Shown: positions 10,315-21,846, numbered from the stretch's first letter. The stretch: DNA of 64,000 bases from Monosiga brevicollis MX1 (GCF_000002865.3 NW_001865045.1:296449-360448), one strand, 5' to 3'. Notes: generated by a model from the sequence alone, not told the origin. Made by a program: numbers and translations.

Positions 10315-11495
10315 ATGGCTGCGTACATTCATCAAGCCAAGGAGGCGATTGACCCCTACTACAGTCAGCTCAAAACCTACCTCCACAACCAAACCAACCC
10401 TGACCCCTTTGTCAAGGCCGTCCAATATGCCTCCACCAGGAGCCACCTGGCCCCCGAGCACATTGTCGTGGGTGCGTCCACCCTCCCCCAAACATTCTTG
10501 GCATTACGCTCGCCTACCTCCCTTTCCCACCTTTTTTTTTTTACCTGTTGCTCTGTCCACGTGCCGGCTTGGCCGGTGGTCCAGCCTACACCTTCCTGAC
10601 CAGGCTTGCCCGCGCTTGGCTTGATCGACCCTAGGCGCAATTGTCTTTGCCCTATTCATGCTCCTCGTGGACAGTGCCTTTGCCATCCTCTCCCTTCTCC
10701 TTGGCTTCATCTACCCGGCCTACAAGTCTTTCAAGGTCTGGCCCTCCGCATCTGTCTTTCGATCAAGAGCTCGAGACGAAGGGCGAAATGAACTCGGCTG
10801 CACGCGCCGTCTGAACTCACGGTTGCTGGGCACGCTCGCGATTTTTCTTTTAAAACTAGGCAATTGAGAGCCAGGAAAAGTCGGATGATACCCAGTGGCT
10901 CATTTACTGGACCGTCTTTGCCTTCTTCTGTGTTCTGGAGATCTTCACTGGTTTGTAGCCTACATCCCCACGCCGCTGATTATTCGCGGGCTGGCCCGAG
11001 GGCTGGACGGTAGCCAACGTTGATTTTTCTCCAAAAGCTGACGTTTTTGTGGCTCAATCCAACCCCTTAGACTTTATCCTTTTCTGGTTCCCCTTTTACT
11101 ACGTCTTCAAGCTCGGCTTCCTGGCCTGGTGCATGTATCCCGACCGCCGCATGAATGGCTCCATCATTGTCTACAACAGCGTGATCAAGAAATTTCTGCT
11201 CCAGCACGAGTCGGTACGCCCATCGCTCCAAGAACCCGCATGTTTTCTTGCGCTCAAGCGGGTCGATGCAGTCATTCCTGTCCGACACCGACGCCTCACA
11301 TGTGGCTACCCGGTTTGCAGGTGATTGACAATGGTCTCAACCAGGCCAGCGCCCATGCCGGCCGTGCCGCCGCCTACATGCAAGACGGTACGTCTGTAGC
11401 TTCCTGCCCTCACCACACCCCAGCCCAGCCCACACCCCTTGCTGACCGCCCTCAAATTCCGTTTGATCCCACCTGTAGAGCTCCACAAGGAGTAA
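10315..11495 (+). CDS. REEP5: REEP5/YOP1 (TB2/DP1/HVA22) ER-shaping protein
   Basis: Six exons: 10315-10471, 10635-10735, 10860-10950, 11071-11213, 11321-11387 and 11479-11495. Phases close to 191 residues (human REEP5 has 189). After an amphipathic amino terminus (AYIHQAKEAIDPYYSQ) come the family blocks: a hydrophobic hairpin ending GFIYPAYKSFKAIES, then DDTQWLIYWTVFAFF, then FWFPFYYVFKLGFLAWCM, and a C-terminal helix NGSIIVYNSVIKKFLLQHES. These are the reticulon-like hairpins that bend tubular endoplasmic reticulum. It ends ELHKE, with no obvious retrieval signal. The last coding exon holds only five complete codons and the stop. Assignment is firm; which REEP paralogue it corresponds to in animals is less certain. 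Confidence 0.94.
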
Positions 11496-12525
11496 AGAAG
11501 CCACCCTTGATGAAGTGAGGCAGACAGAAGGACGAGTAGCCGACTCGCTCTAAACTTTCCAGTTCTGAGCAATGTTTTGTTCTTGAGTGTCCTGGCAGAC
11601 TCTTGTTCGAGCTCGGTGTTTCCGCGGGCCTGCCCTTTCCCTTCTGTATTTTCTTTTTGTTTTGCAAGCAACCAGAACGCACAATCCCATTCAGGCCAAT
11701 TGTAACCAGCTTCGTTGTGAGCAAGCATCAGATGCGCATACACACACACAAGTCCAGCAACATGCTCGAGCTTGCGCCTCTCCTCTTACCCCTACGGCCA
11801 CTTCTTCCCTCCCTGCTGAGGCTTGTTAGCTGGGCGAGAAAACCAGGCCAGAGTGAAAATGGATAAAAAATCGGTCAAAATTCGTGGATATGTTTTAGCG
11901 TCAAATCCGTCAGACGTGCCGGAGCCTGACAATATGACAGAGAGCGAGCGTTATCAAAGTCACCGATCGAACTTGCGCTTGCGCTGGCTTGCAGGCTGAT
12001 TTACATCTGCACCATAATGATTCTCCTGCATTTCAGTGCTTGTAGTCGGCCTCAATAGTGTCTCGGGTGTTTTTTGGCTTCTAATCACAGGAAGATAGAG
12101 TAACAGCATATCATATCTCAACCAGTTGCCCATTTCGTCTTTGAAGTGTATTTTGACCTTACACAGGACTGGCACAGACATAGGCACAGCATAGGCGTAG
12201 ACATGCACAGAGGTGCGTGAGGATGGAAGCACAGGAAGCTCGCCATATGATCTGTCGGGGATATGGAGCGTCAGTCAGTTTGAGACTAACATGTAAAAAA
12301 AATAACCTCGTCCAAGCAAGCGAAGTCAGTGAAGTCCGTGACATTATGTTTGCTTGTATGGTTGTGCATGCGATCGCTTCGAGTCCGCCCGGCAACAAGA
12401 AAGACGCCTGCGTGTGTGGCGCCGCGTCACCCACTGGCATTTTTCATGTCTTGCCTGTGTACCGTCTTGCTTGTCTCACACAGACCCTGCACAACACCCA
12501 TTTCCCTTTCCTGCAAACCTGTTCA
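11496..12525. other. Intergenic region
   Basis: About 1 kb. A minus-strand frame of 90 codons at 11960-12232 and plus-strand frames near 12217-12579 exist, but I find no domain or splice support except the fragment at 12526 that belongs to the next gene. Confidence 0.5.
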
Positions 12526-14071
12526 ATGTCAAAACGTCCCTGCAGATTTGGTGCCAAGTGTCGCCAATTGCCACTTTGATCATGGCACTGCTGCTGCTGC
12601 CGCGGCGCCTCTAATGTGCCGATACTGGCCCAATTGCACCAAAGGCGCTGCGTGCAAATTTCCTCACCCAGCCACCTCTGCGCCAGCGACCTGTCGCTAT
12701 GGCGTCAAATGCACCGATGTGGCCTGCGTTCATCCTCATCCTGCAGAGCGTCCCAAAGTCTGCCCAGACTTGGGCAAATGCTTGGATCATGCTTGCCCAG
12801 GGCTGCATCCCCATCGCACCGTCTGTTCTCTGGGCTGGGAATGTGAGGCGTTTGGTTGTCGGGCCCGACATCCGGCATGCCGGCGCCGCAAGTGCCCGGA
12901 AGGCGCCCTCTGCCGTCTTGGTCGGTGCCCTTGCCTTCATCCGGAAGATTGCAGCAGGGGTGATAATTGTAGAATTGCAACTTGTTGGAGGCGTCACCCG
13001 CCGACACGCATTCTAGCTTGTGAGGCTGGCTCAAGATGTCAGTTCACGGACTGTCGCTATTTACATCCACCTGGACGAAGTGCGATCTGTCGACGAGGTA
13101 CTTCATGTTGGTTGACTCGCAGTCATTGTCACTTTCGTCACAGGACTGGTGCACCACAACAAGAGGCTCCCGTGGTAGCGCTCGCGACGTTAAAACGGCG
13201 CTTGACAGCTGAGCACGAGCGCCAAAAGGCCGAGGGTGCCTTTAAAACCGCATTACTGCAGCGTCGGGCCCGCCTTCAGGATGGCAGCAATGTGGATGCG
13301 GCATACACGGCAGACTTGATTGTGGCACTGCCCAAGGAGGATGCTCGCGAATGTATTGTGTGTCTGGATGATGATGTATCTGCCTCCGAGGGCATCGCTT
13401 GTGACAGCCAACACTTTTTGTGCCACACCTGCTTTGACCACCATGTGCGGGCCATTGCCCAGCACGACGAGGCCCTGACACGGGGCGCCGACGTCAAATG
13501 TCCTGAAGTGGGCTGCGAGCACCTGTTTTCAGAGCGTGATGTGGCTCGAACCGTATCTGACGAAACTATGAGCCAGCTCTCCGAACTTCGCCGCCGCCTC
13601 GTGGAGCACCAGGTGATACAGCACCTCAAGGAACAGCGCGCGGAAGAAGAAGCGCGCCTGAGTCGCCTCTCAGCACAAGAGCGTGAGGTGGAAAACGCCT
13701 GCAAGCACTTGGTTGAGCAGATTTTGACCCTTGCTTGCCCACGCTGCGCCACGGCCTTTCTTGACTTTGATGGTTGTTTTGCTCTGACCTGCCATGCCTG
13801 CGCCTGCGGCTTTTGTGGATGGTGCCTCAAGGACTGTGGCTCGAATGCCCATGCTTGTGCGGCCTCGTGCGGCTCCATCAATGGTGGTCGCGGATATTTC
13901 GGAAGCTTTGATCAGTTTGAAAAGCATCACAACAAGCGACGACGTGAAAAGGTCAATGCCTACTTGACCAGCATTCAGGACTCCACCTTGCGTGAGGCTA
14001 TTGTGGCTGCATGTCGTCCGACATTTGCCCAGTACAATTGGGTCATCACCCCGAGCCACCTGCTCCAATAA
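12526..14071 (+). CDS. Tandem CCCH fingers (ZC3H14/Nab2-like) fused to a RING/RING2-type E3
   Basis: From the ATG at 12614 the frame is open for 485 residues. The amino-terminal part has about eight tandem Cys-x5-Cys-x4/5-Cys-x3-His fingers. The first clear ones, CRYWPNCTKGAACKFPH and CRYGVKCTDVACVHPH, follow the spacing of ZC3H14/Nab2 poly(A)-binding fingers. A linker leads to a RING, CIVC..CDSQHFLCHTC..CPEVGC, then a charged coiled coil. A second cluster follows, CPRC..DGCFALTC..CGFCGWC, like the RING2 of RBR ligases, with the Cys of DGC at the usual catalytic place. No IBR cysteines lie between the two clusters. The true start is unclear. An ATG at 12526 opens another frame with MSKRPCRFGAKC, an apparent extra finger whose second half (CHFDH) is in the main frame at 12568-12585, so a sequence error, real frameshift or unseen intron lies near 12560. 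Confidence 0.75.
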
Positions 14072-14601
14072 GAACGTGCGTGCTCGAAAGTGCACCATTT
14101 TATGTGAATGTTTTTTCTTCTTCTCGTGACGCGGCGGTGTGCACTTTTTGCTCCTCCCCCGCTTGGCCTTGATTGTTTTGCGCGTACTCTTGTTTTATAT
14201 CGTGAAGCCATCGTGAATTGAGAGTCATGCATGAGCAACCGAGTGTGGGACGGTGCTGACTGTAGCTGGAGGCATCAGCTTTGAGCGACAGCTGATCTTC
14301 GATGAACGCACTTCATTGAGATACTTGACACTGTAGTTTGTAGCACTCATGAGGCGCTCTTGCTGCCAGTGCCGGGCTCATATAAGCTGAGCGCTGGCCG
14401 CGAACAGCACATGACTGACATGTGAATCCACAACCCCCTCCCTTGAACAAATCGTCTTTTCACATTCACATTCAAAACAAATGTTTTGCTTTGTTTGTGT
14501 TTTGTGTTGTTGTTTTGGATGTCAGGGAGTTTTTCATCTCCCTCCGGTTTCATTTTTCAGTGAGAGTTGAGGAACGCCGATCGGGCAGTCAACGACAAAT
14601 C
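14072..14601. promoter_or_regulatory. Intergenic region upstream of heparanase
   Basis: About 530 bases between two same-strand genes. It holds a T-rich stretch at about 14110-14130 and a TATAAGC at about 14380. The TATA-like site lies some 220 bases upstream of the heparanase ATG, a plausible but unproven core promoter given a leader of that length. Confidence 0.35.
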
Positions 14602-16881
14602 ATGTCGGGGATGCGCATGCTGGCAACGTGTCTGTTGCTGTGGGGGCTGGTCAGCACGGTTTGCAGAGCAAAGGCGGTGCAGGATGGTCCCGTTAGCATC
14701 AATCTTGGGACCCGCGTGAACACGCTGCCGGACGCCTGGCTGGGCGTTGGCGAGGAGATGTGGCACTTTATCGAGGCAGCAGCGGCTGACGATCTGCAAA
14801 ACCCCCGTTTGGTGTGAGTTTCATCGATGCATTGTTGATTGTATAAGGCTCTTGCAACGCCCACGTGCCTGGCTCTCACTGAGACACTGCACGGCCTCTA
14901 GAGGAGCCATTGCCGCTCTCGCTCGGCATCGTCCCTTCTTCTTGCGCGTTGGCGGGATCACGGCCGACTGGGTGACCTACGATGTCTCAGATGCTTGCGA
15001 GCAGCAGCAGCATCATGGCTTGAGCTTGGCAAGCATGGGTCGGCTTCGCGATTTTTCTCTCGACCCTGCATCACTGAGCGGCTCGTGGCCCGATGCCCCG
15101 GAGAATCTCACCCAGTGCATGTACCGTCAGCTCCTCAACTTTTCCGTGGCGGCCAACGTCGAGCTGATGTTTGATCTCAACGAGCTCACGGGCCGCGACT
15201 GTCACGTGGACAATACCACGCACTGCGAGGGTGACTGGAACACCACCAACCTCGAGACCTTTCTTCGCTACCTCAAGGACGAGGACCTGATCTTGCCAAA
15301 CTTTCACGGCTTTGAGCTGGGCAATGAGCTAACCCGCTCCGATCACATTAACATGACCGTCAACATTGCCGACAATCGGCGGCTGCGCCAGCTCATCGAG
15401 GTTGATTCAGCTCTTTGGGCAAGAGGGGACGAGGCTTTGTCGTTTGATCTTGAAGCCCAAACATGCGATCAGGGCGCGCAGCGATCCGTCACCTCGCCGC
15501 CCGACCTGCAAATGATATTCCTATAATCATAAGATGTGATGTTTCTGGTCTCCCCTGCTGCTGCTGCTGCTGCTGTCGTGCGTAGACGGTGTGGACGGAC
15601 AATGCCACACGTCCCAAGACGTTTGGCCCTTCCACTGACATTTGCGATGATACATCGGCACAGTTTATGGACGCCCTGACCGGCACGGTCAGTGGCTTTA
15701 CCTTTCATTCGTACCCAAGTATGTCGACCCTTGCATCTGCTACCTTTTTCTTGCCTCCCTATCCCTCTTTCCTACGAGAAGATGCTCTCACGTCGGACGG
15801 GGCTTAGATTTGGATGACAGCACGGCACCTGCCACACTGCTGAACCCGGCTTGGTTACGCACGGGCATCATGCTCAATGATTCTCATGCCAACAGCGGAG
15901 AATGCATCGTTCAGTGGAATGCCGGGCCTCGACAAGAGGGTCTGCAAGTCTATCTCACGGAAACCAATTCAGCCTACACCAACTCAGAGGTTCTTACGAC
16001 GTTTGTGAATGGGTAGGGCTTATGTATCTTGTGTCTGTCACAGCGCCTACAGACGTGCTCCCTCCCCGCCCCCGCCTCAAAGACGTGTCTGGTCCTCGGC
16101 TCATCGTGTCTCGCGGCGGGCTACGCGGCCAGCTTCTGGTATATGGCATCCCTGGGCCAGTATAGTCAAGCTGGTGTCTCTTCTCACGCTCGATGGTCAT
16201 TTTTCAAGTCAGATCTTGCTTGGTTGATGCGTCCTCTTCCCTCCGAGCAAGCGACTGCCAGCCCGGGTAGCCGGGTGCTCACGGTTCTGGTGGTCTTCTG
16301 TCATCTCTGCTGTTGTTGTTAGCCATTGGGGGCATACGGCCTTCTTTGCCCTGGTCACGATTGACGGCGGCGGGCGTACGGACTACTTCATTGCCCTCCT
16401 GTTTCAAGAGCTGGTTGGCCACGGTGTGCTCAATACGACGACCAGCAGCGATGGCGTGCTGGCCTACGCTTATTGTGCACGAGGTGCGGGGGGCTCATCA
16501 AACTTTCATGCAGAGGCGCTCAGATCCCAGCACTTGGGCCCTTATCTTCCCAGGTTCTGATACTGTTGCTGATACCGTTTATATCGTGTTATAGGGTCTG
16601 CGGACGTTGTACTGTCCCTTCTCAATCCAGGCAACTACAGTGCCAATTTTACGCTTGAGGGCTATGCTGGCGACTTTGACCTGTACTTATTTGAGAGTAG
16701 CACCAGCGACGTACTGAGCAATCAGACCAAGATCAACGGGCAACTCATGTCGATGGACGAGATGGGCAACCCAACCATGCCCCAGCCCGTATCGACACAC
16801 AGTCTGGTGTTACCCCCGAGCACGTATGCTTTTGCGGTGACCCGGCAGTGGCAGAGCAGCGAATGCCAGGCGTCAGGATGA
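14602..16881 (+). CDS. HPSE: Heparanase-like glycoside hydrolase, family GH79
   Basis: Exons 14602-14813, 14902-15400, 15586-15718, 15808 to about 16004-16012, about 16083-16173, 16323-16483 and 16595-16881. One short exon between 16174 and 16322 is not resolved. A signal peptide (MLATCLLLWGLVSTVCRA) is followed by the GH79 landmarks: FLRVGGITADW; FELGNEL with the acid/base Glu at codon 15326-15328; TFHSYP; and TETNSAY with the nucleophile Glu at codon 15960-15962. SFWYMASLGQ, DYFIALLFQELVG and a C-terminal beta domain ending in TYAFAVTRQW follow. Heparanase cleaves heparan-sulfate-like glucuronides in lysosomes or outside the cell. Phases fail near 16004: the frame after 16083 fits a donor at 16005 better than the stronger one at 16013. 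A decayed inverted copy lies at 39814-41030. Confidence 0.88.
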
Positions 16882-17125
16882 CAGCGTCATCCTCAGCAGC
16901 CGCATTAGGGCGTCTTGGTTCCAAGGAAGTCGATATAAAAATTCATAAATTCAGGTGCATGCAATAATAGTAGAAAGAGTAACATGAAGCACGGGCCCAT
17001 TGGCTGAGCATGATTCAACACGGAGTGAGCAACAACCTTTTTTTTTTTTGGTCTTTCTAACAACTAGAAGACTTTGCAGAAGCAAACGGCCATGGAGCGC
17101 CAAAGCGCCGACATCCAAATTAAAA

Positions 17126-19509
17126 TTATACAAGTGCCGACGACAGGAGACCGGAATCCGGCTCGTTTAGTAAAGCCTGCACAAGGTTTGGGCCAGCCAC
17201 GAGAAGCGCAGGGCTGGCAGTCTCCATGATCGCGTCTGGTGCCTCTACCGGTGGGTCAGACGAAGTGGTTTCAGTGACTTCGTCCGGGTCAGGGCCGATG
17301 TGTTCTGCATGCTGCTCAAGCCAAAGCTTGAGCATGCGCTCACCCAGCCGCGAGGGACCGTCTTCCAGTGACACCTAAGTCACAGGTAACTGAGCAAGTT
17401 GGTGGCACGTACACGTTCCAGCAAGGTGCACGTGGTGTTCAGGTGACACGAGCGTACCGTGAAATCAACGCTCCTTGTTTTGCCAGACGTGCCCACCAGT
17501 TGTAGTTCGACATTACCCCCGGCCTCCACCAGTGGGTAGTAGTCGAATTGCGGAGCATCAAAACAGTCATAACGCCTGTCGGCACAGCACATGCATCGGC
17601 CACGCATTTAGGTCCTGCCTGCGGCGGTCCTCAGCTTTGGTCACACACTGTAGAACTAGACGCACCGTTGAAACTGGACAATGCCGTCAACGCTTACTCT
17701 TGCCTCGAGCGAATGAGTACTCAACAACGTCCAGCATACGACTTGTCCTAACCAGAGCAGTCAGGTACCAAACAGATGGCAATTATTTAGGCTTGATCTC
17801 TCAGAGGCACAAAGACAGCCCTCAGAAAGAGCACGGCTTATTTCAGACTGGAATTGTATGGTAACCAACCTCGCTCACAGGCACCGACGGAATGTGTATA
17901 TGTGGTCGTTTTGGATACTTCTGCCGAGTGGTCACCTTCAAAGCTGGCAGAGAGAAATTCTTCCTCGGGAACGGCACCCGCAAAAGACACAAACTCAGAG
18001 ACTGCAGGAGAGCAAGTAGGAAAGCAATCGCGGTCAAGGATTGTGACAAAAAAAAAAAAAAAAGATGCAACATTGGGGCTGTTCGGAGTGAGTAGCTAGT
18101 GACAAACCGTCGGCTTGACCACCGTATTCCTTGGGAATCCAGTGCTCATCAATGGCGTCAACCAAAGCAGCGCGCACTTGCACGGGATCCGTGCCTATGG
18201 ACAAGTTGAGGGCCAGTCAGCCAGGTTCTGTGCTGGAGGGAGGGTACGGCGGTGTTGTGCCGCAGGAAGCCGGCAAGACGTACCACAGACGGAGATCTTC
18301 TTGATGGTGTCCTCCGCCAGAAACGGTTTGAGCATGCCAAACAGCATGGGGAAGATTCGGGGTGCATTGATGACGATGGCTTTGTGTAGACATTCGGGAA
18401 AGACCTGCTCAAACTTGCTGACGTTGTCGGTGAACAGGTTGACAAAGTTGCGGGTGACGTGTCGCATGGACACCCCCTGCAAGTCAAAGACCATGGTCGT
18501 CTGCGAGATGAGCTCTTTCCGGCGGCGCGTCAGCTGCTCTGAAATGGAAAGTCCAAGGCGTGCCGAGAAGATCTCGTGGTTCACAATCTGATGCATTGTT
18601 CCCACGCTGTGATCGCGGCGAGTTCCATAGGTTGACAGTCAGCAGCGATTTGTTCGGGCAACGGGGCGAGCAAGCTGTTTGGCAGACACACCGGAAGAGA
18701 CCCACGGGGTCAACTCGACCGACCGCCTGCCAGTAGATGGGGTCTGCAGGGCCGAGGTGGCAGGTGGGTGAGTATGTTATGTAGCGGACTGCTGCCGTTC
18801 GGGCGGGGGGGGGGGGGGGGCCCGGGGGGGGGGAAAAGGAAAAAAAAACNNNNNNNNNNNNNNNNNNNNNNNNNNNNNNNNNNNNNNNNNNNNNNNNNNC
18901 CGGGGGGGGGGGAGAGGGAAGAAGCAACGTACATCCACCGCGATCAATGCCATAGAATCCATGTGCCCAGTATTTGAGCTCCAAGGGCGAGGGGCGATGA
19001 TGCTCAAACAGTAAATCGTAATTGTTGTCTTCCTGCGTGGCAGCAGTTGAGTTAAATGGCGTCGAGTCTTATTGGCTCTTGCTCAATCTGCGATCTGGCG
19101 AGCGCAAGCAAACACATACCACAACTTGTTTGGCTTCCAAGTAGAGGCGCAGCGCTTTGCGCAGCTTAAACTTGCGTGCCCTGCACCCAGCAGTCGGACA
19201 TCAGCTGGGCCGGGCAATTGCTCAAGATCTGTACAATTCCTAGAAGAGAACATACCTGAGAAATCGCAGCAGGCACAGGTCATCGGGCGCCTCGATGCCC
19301 TCCTACATGTTGACCAATCCGGGTCAGTGGAGCAGTCTGTCTTGGTTGTGGACTGCGGCGATGGGACACAGCAGCGAGGCACACGGAGCACTCTACAATA
19401 CCTCTTGGAGCGCGAGGCGAAATTCGCGGACGGCCTGTTGTTCCTCTTCTGGCAGGCTATCAACCAGTTGGGCAACCGCCTCTGGTTGGTATGGTACAAA
19501 GACCACCAT
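17126..19509 (-). CDS. SEC14-like lipid-transfer protein with GOLD-like C-terminal domain
   Basis: Eleven exons on the minus strand: 19509-19402, 19302-19256, 19180-19120, 19032-18933, 18743-18692, 18606-18284, 18194-18108, 18001-17870, 17747-17666, 17575-17458 and 17374-17126. Phases close to 452 residues. The CRAL-TRIO N domain reads APDDLCLLRFLRARKFKLRK. The lipid-binding domain has PIYWQAVGRVDP, VFDLQGVSMRH, INAPRIFPMLF and DEHWIPKEYGG, as in SEC14L proteins. The last quarter (VVCWTLL to KTRSVDFTVSLED) has the place and pattern of the GOLD beta-sandwich found in SEC14L1-5 and plant patellins. It should carry a phosphoinositide or another lipid between membranes; the ligand is not predictable. 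The 50-base N gap lies in the intron between exons 4 and 5. Confidence 0.9.
18821..18912. other. Assembly gap with low-quality G-rich flanks
   Basis: Fifty N (18850-18899) flanked on both sides by G homopolymers, with an A run on the left. It lies wholly in an intron of the SEC14-like gene. The flanks look like poor reads rather than genomic sequence. Confidence 0.9.
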
Positions 19510-19790
19510 CCCAACTCGTGTCGAAAGCAATTTAAAATCCTGATGCAGCAACCCCCACGCAGCCCCGAGTCCGACCCTTCCAGAACAACAACATCAACAC
19601 CCACACACCCCCAACAGCCACTTTGCTGCTAAATCAAGGCAACCACGCCACGACAAAACCGGGAAAAATGGGCAGGCACGGCGGGGGCGTGTCTTGTCCA
19701 TGCATGCGTGTGTGGCACGCGCGCGACACAAGACACACACACACACACAGAGCGAGTCAAAATGATGACAAATGACCTCACACACATCAT

Positions 19791-19832
<42 letters not shown>

Positions 19833-19868
19833 ACACACACACACACACATACACACACACACACACAC

Positions 19869-19953
<85 letters not shown>

Positions 19954-20233
19954 ACACACACACACACACATTACACACACACACACACACATGTCAGCAC
20001 ATTGACATCAGTTGACCGTTATGGGGTGGAGGTGCGGGGAGGGCGTGTGTGTGGTGGAGGGCGGAGGTGATCGGTTGAGCGGTTGAGCGGCTGAGCGGCT
20101 GTGAGGGCGGGTGGACTGGAAGGGGGCTCGGATTCGAATACGGATTTTTGGGTGTGGGATAGTTGAGTGCGAGAGGGGGTTTGGAGTCGAGGCGGAGGCG
20201 AGGCGAACTGGGTTTGCGTGTGAAGCGGGGGTG
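19510..20233. promoter_or_regulatory. Divergent intergenic region with long CA microsatellite
   Basis: About 720 bases between the SEC14-like gene (minus) and an unknown plus-strand gene. The centre is an interrupted (CA)n tract. Downstream lies a short tandem run of GGTTGAGC/GGCTGAGC units at about 20072-20100. Frames here translate only repeats. Confidence 0.6.
19792..19991. repeat. (CA)n microsatellite
   Basis: About 200 bases of CA dinucleotides, broken several times by TACA or TTACA variants, which makes it an older, imperfect tract. Confidence 0.95.
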
Positions 20234-21530
20234 ATGGCAGCTTTTCTTGGTCGGCCGCAGTTGGCATCGTTGATTAATGCGTGTCTAGAGGGACAACCAT
20301 TGAGACCTCAGCCGTTGCGAGCACAGTATCTGAGCCATGAGCCAAACACGGTGGGTATGCGTGACCTTGGGATCTTCAGGGACGGGGGGGCCATCGACAT
20401 GGCGCCCGATCGATCCTCTACGTACGTTGCGTCAATATCACATGACCCCTGTCTTGCTTGATGTAGAAATACCATTACCTCGGCGATGGCGACCATGTTT
20501 GGCTGGCCGTCTTGACTGGCGCAGCCGAAAATCAACTCAAGGTACAGGGCTCGTCTGCTTGTCGGAACTTGGCTCTGTGCGTCTCAAGATGGCATGGCTC
20601 GCTGGTGGCCGACCCTTGTAGATGGCTAGCTCCCGCTTTGGATCGCATGCTGCTCTCTGCGGGACCTGTGCCTTACTCGTGGACTACGTGCTCACTTATG
20701 ACCCTGAGCTGGCGCTGCTGATCATGGTGATAAATAAGCTTCATTTTCTTGGCGGCTTGTCCTTGCTGCCCATTGGGGACGCCCGGCCCCTGCGCCTAAA
20801 TCACGCCCAGGGCCAGGCCGTCAACGCTGCCGCTCGTGGCGCCCTCACTCGACGGTACTCGAAAGTCCCAGCGCCACACTCAAGGGCATCGTTGGTTCCT
20901 GATTCTTCAAAAAAGAGCCAACCCGAGCGTGACCCCCCAACGTTGGCCAACAACGAAGTAGACGAGAGCAATACCCAAGACGACGTGCTGTATGCACTCA
21001 CAGCGGTCATGGGCACCTATGTCGGGTCCGCTTCCTCACCGCTTCATGCTCAGCACGGCTCAGTCGCCGGCCCATCCAACTTGACGCCAGCAGAAAATCT
21101 GAGCGACACTCAAGCTGCTGTACAGGATGCATTAGACGTGCTTCATGAACGCGAGGACGCGCGCCGAGCAGCGGGTCCCGCTGCTGCTTTTCACGCCAGA
21201 ACCTCGGACCAACACTCGCTGCAAACAGATCCACCTTCCCAAACTAGAACAGCCTCACCACTTCTGCCTCAAGACCTGACATCACCCCTTCTACTCAACA
21301 GCAGCAGCACGCCAGAGCTGAGCGCACACTCAGCGGGCCATGTTGGGGATAGAGGTGAGATACTTGCGTTTGCCTCCCTGTCAAGCGCCTCAGACGGCCC
21401 AGCCCTGCCGTGGCAACTATCTCAGCAACAAGAAACCAATCATCTCTGCGTCTCACACTGGGTACAACGAGCCAACACGTCCACTCCCGGACCCGCAGCA
21501 ATGGCCTCGCTTCCCGGTGATAAACGGTGA
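20234..21530 (+). CDS. Unknown protein with disordered carboxyl half
   Basis: Proposed exons 20234-20350, 20467-20541 and 20622-21530, all joined in phase 0 with GT/AG borders, give 366 residues. The amino third is folded-looking, with blocks such as FLGRPQLASLINACLEGQ, YHYLGDGDHVWLAVLTGAAE and a hydrophobic stretch CGTCALLVDYVLTYDPELAL. The rest is rich in Ser, Pro, Thr and Gln and looks disordered. I do not recognise the family. The third exon could contain a further small intron near 20727, because a GT follows an in-frame ATG there. The model is plausible, not proven. Confidence 0.5.
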
Positions 21531-21846
21531 TATGTACCAGATGCTTTCAACCGCCAATCACTCAGGATGTTGACTTTTAAAAGTCTGATTTTATTTTATT
21601 TTTTACTTTCAATTCCACCGATTCAGAGCCCACCGGTCGTCCTTTGGGCCACGACTGTCCCGGCCATCACAAGTGGCCGAGCCGAGCACAGCTCGCTGCG
21701 CGAACAAGGCCGCCAAACATTAATGGGGCGTCACTAGAAATCATATCATACTTTTTTTTTTGGTTTTCCATCAAGGCCGCGGAGCGGCAGCAATTGAACA
21801 CGCGCTATAATACGCGATTGAGCACAACTGACGCAAGTGCATTTGA
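21531..21846. other. Short intergenic region between convergent genes
   Basis: AT-rich sequence between two stop codons, with a TTTTATTTTATTTTTTA stretch at about 21590 likely to hold 3' processing signals. No gene seen. Confidence 0.5.

Noticed and set aside
11960-12232. 90-codon minus-strand frame in the REEP5/CCCH intergenic region
   Set aside because: Some blocks look protein-like, but there is no recognisable domain and no neighbouring exon to join; not strong enough to call.
19083-19604. 173-codon minus-strand frame through the start of the SEC14 gene
   Set aside because: It runs in a different frame from the SEC14 exons and is interrupted by their splice structure; a shadow frame.
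19594-20070. Long open frames of Cys-Val or His-Thr repeats
   Set aside because: Translations of the CA microsatellite in all frames; no evidence of a gene. The same applies to frames at 34135-34664 and 36960-37711.
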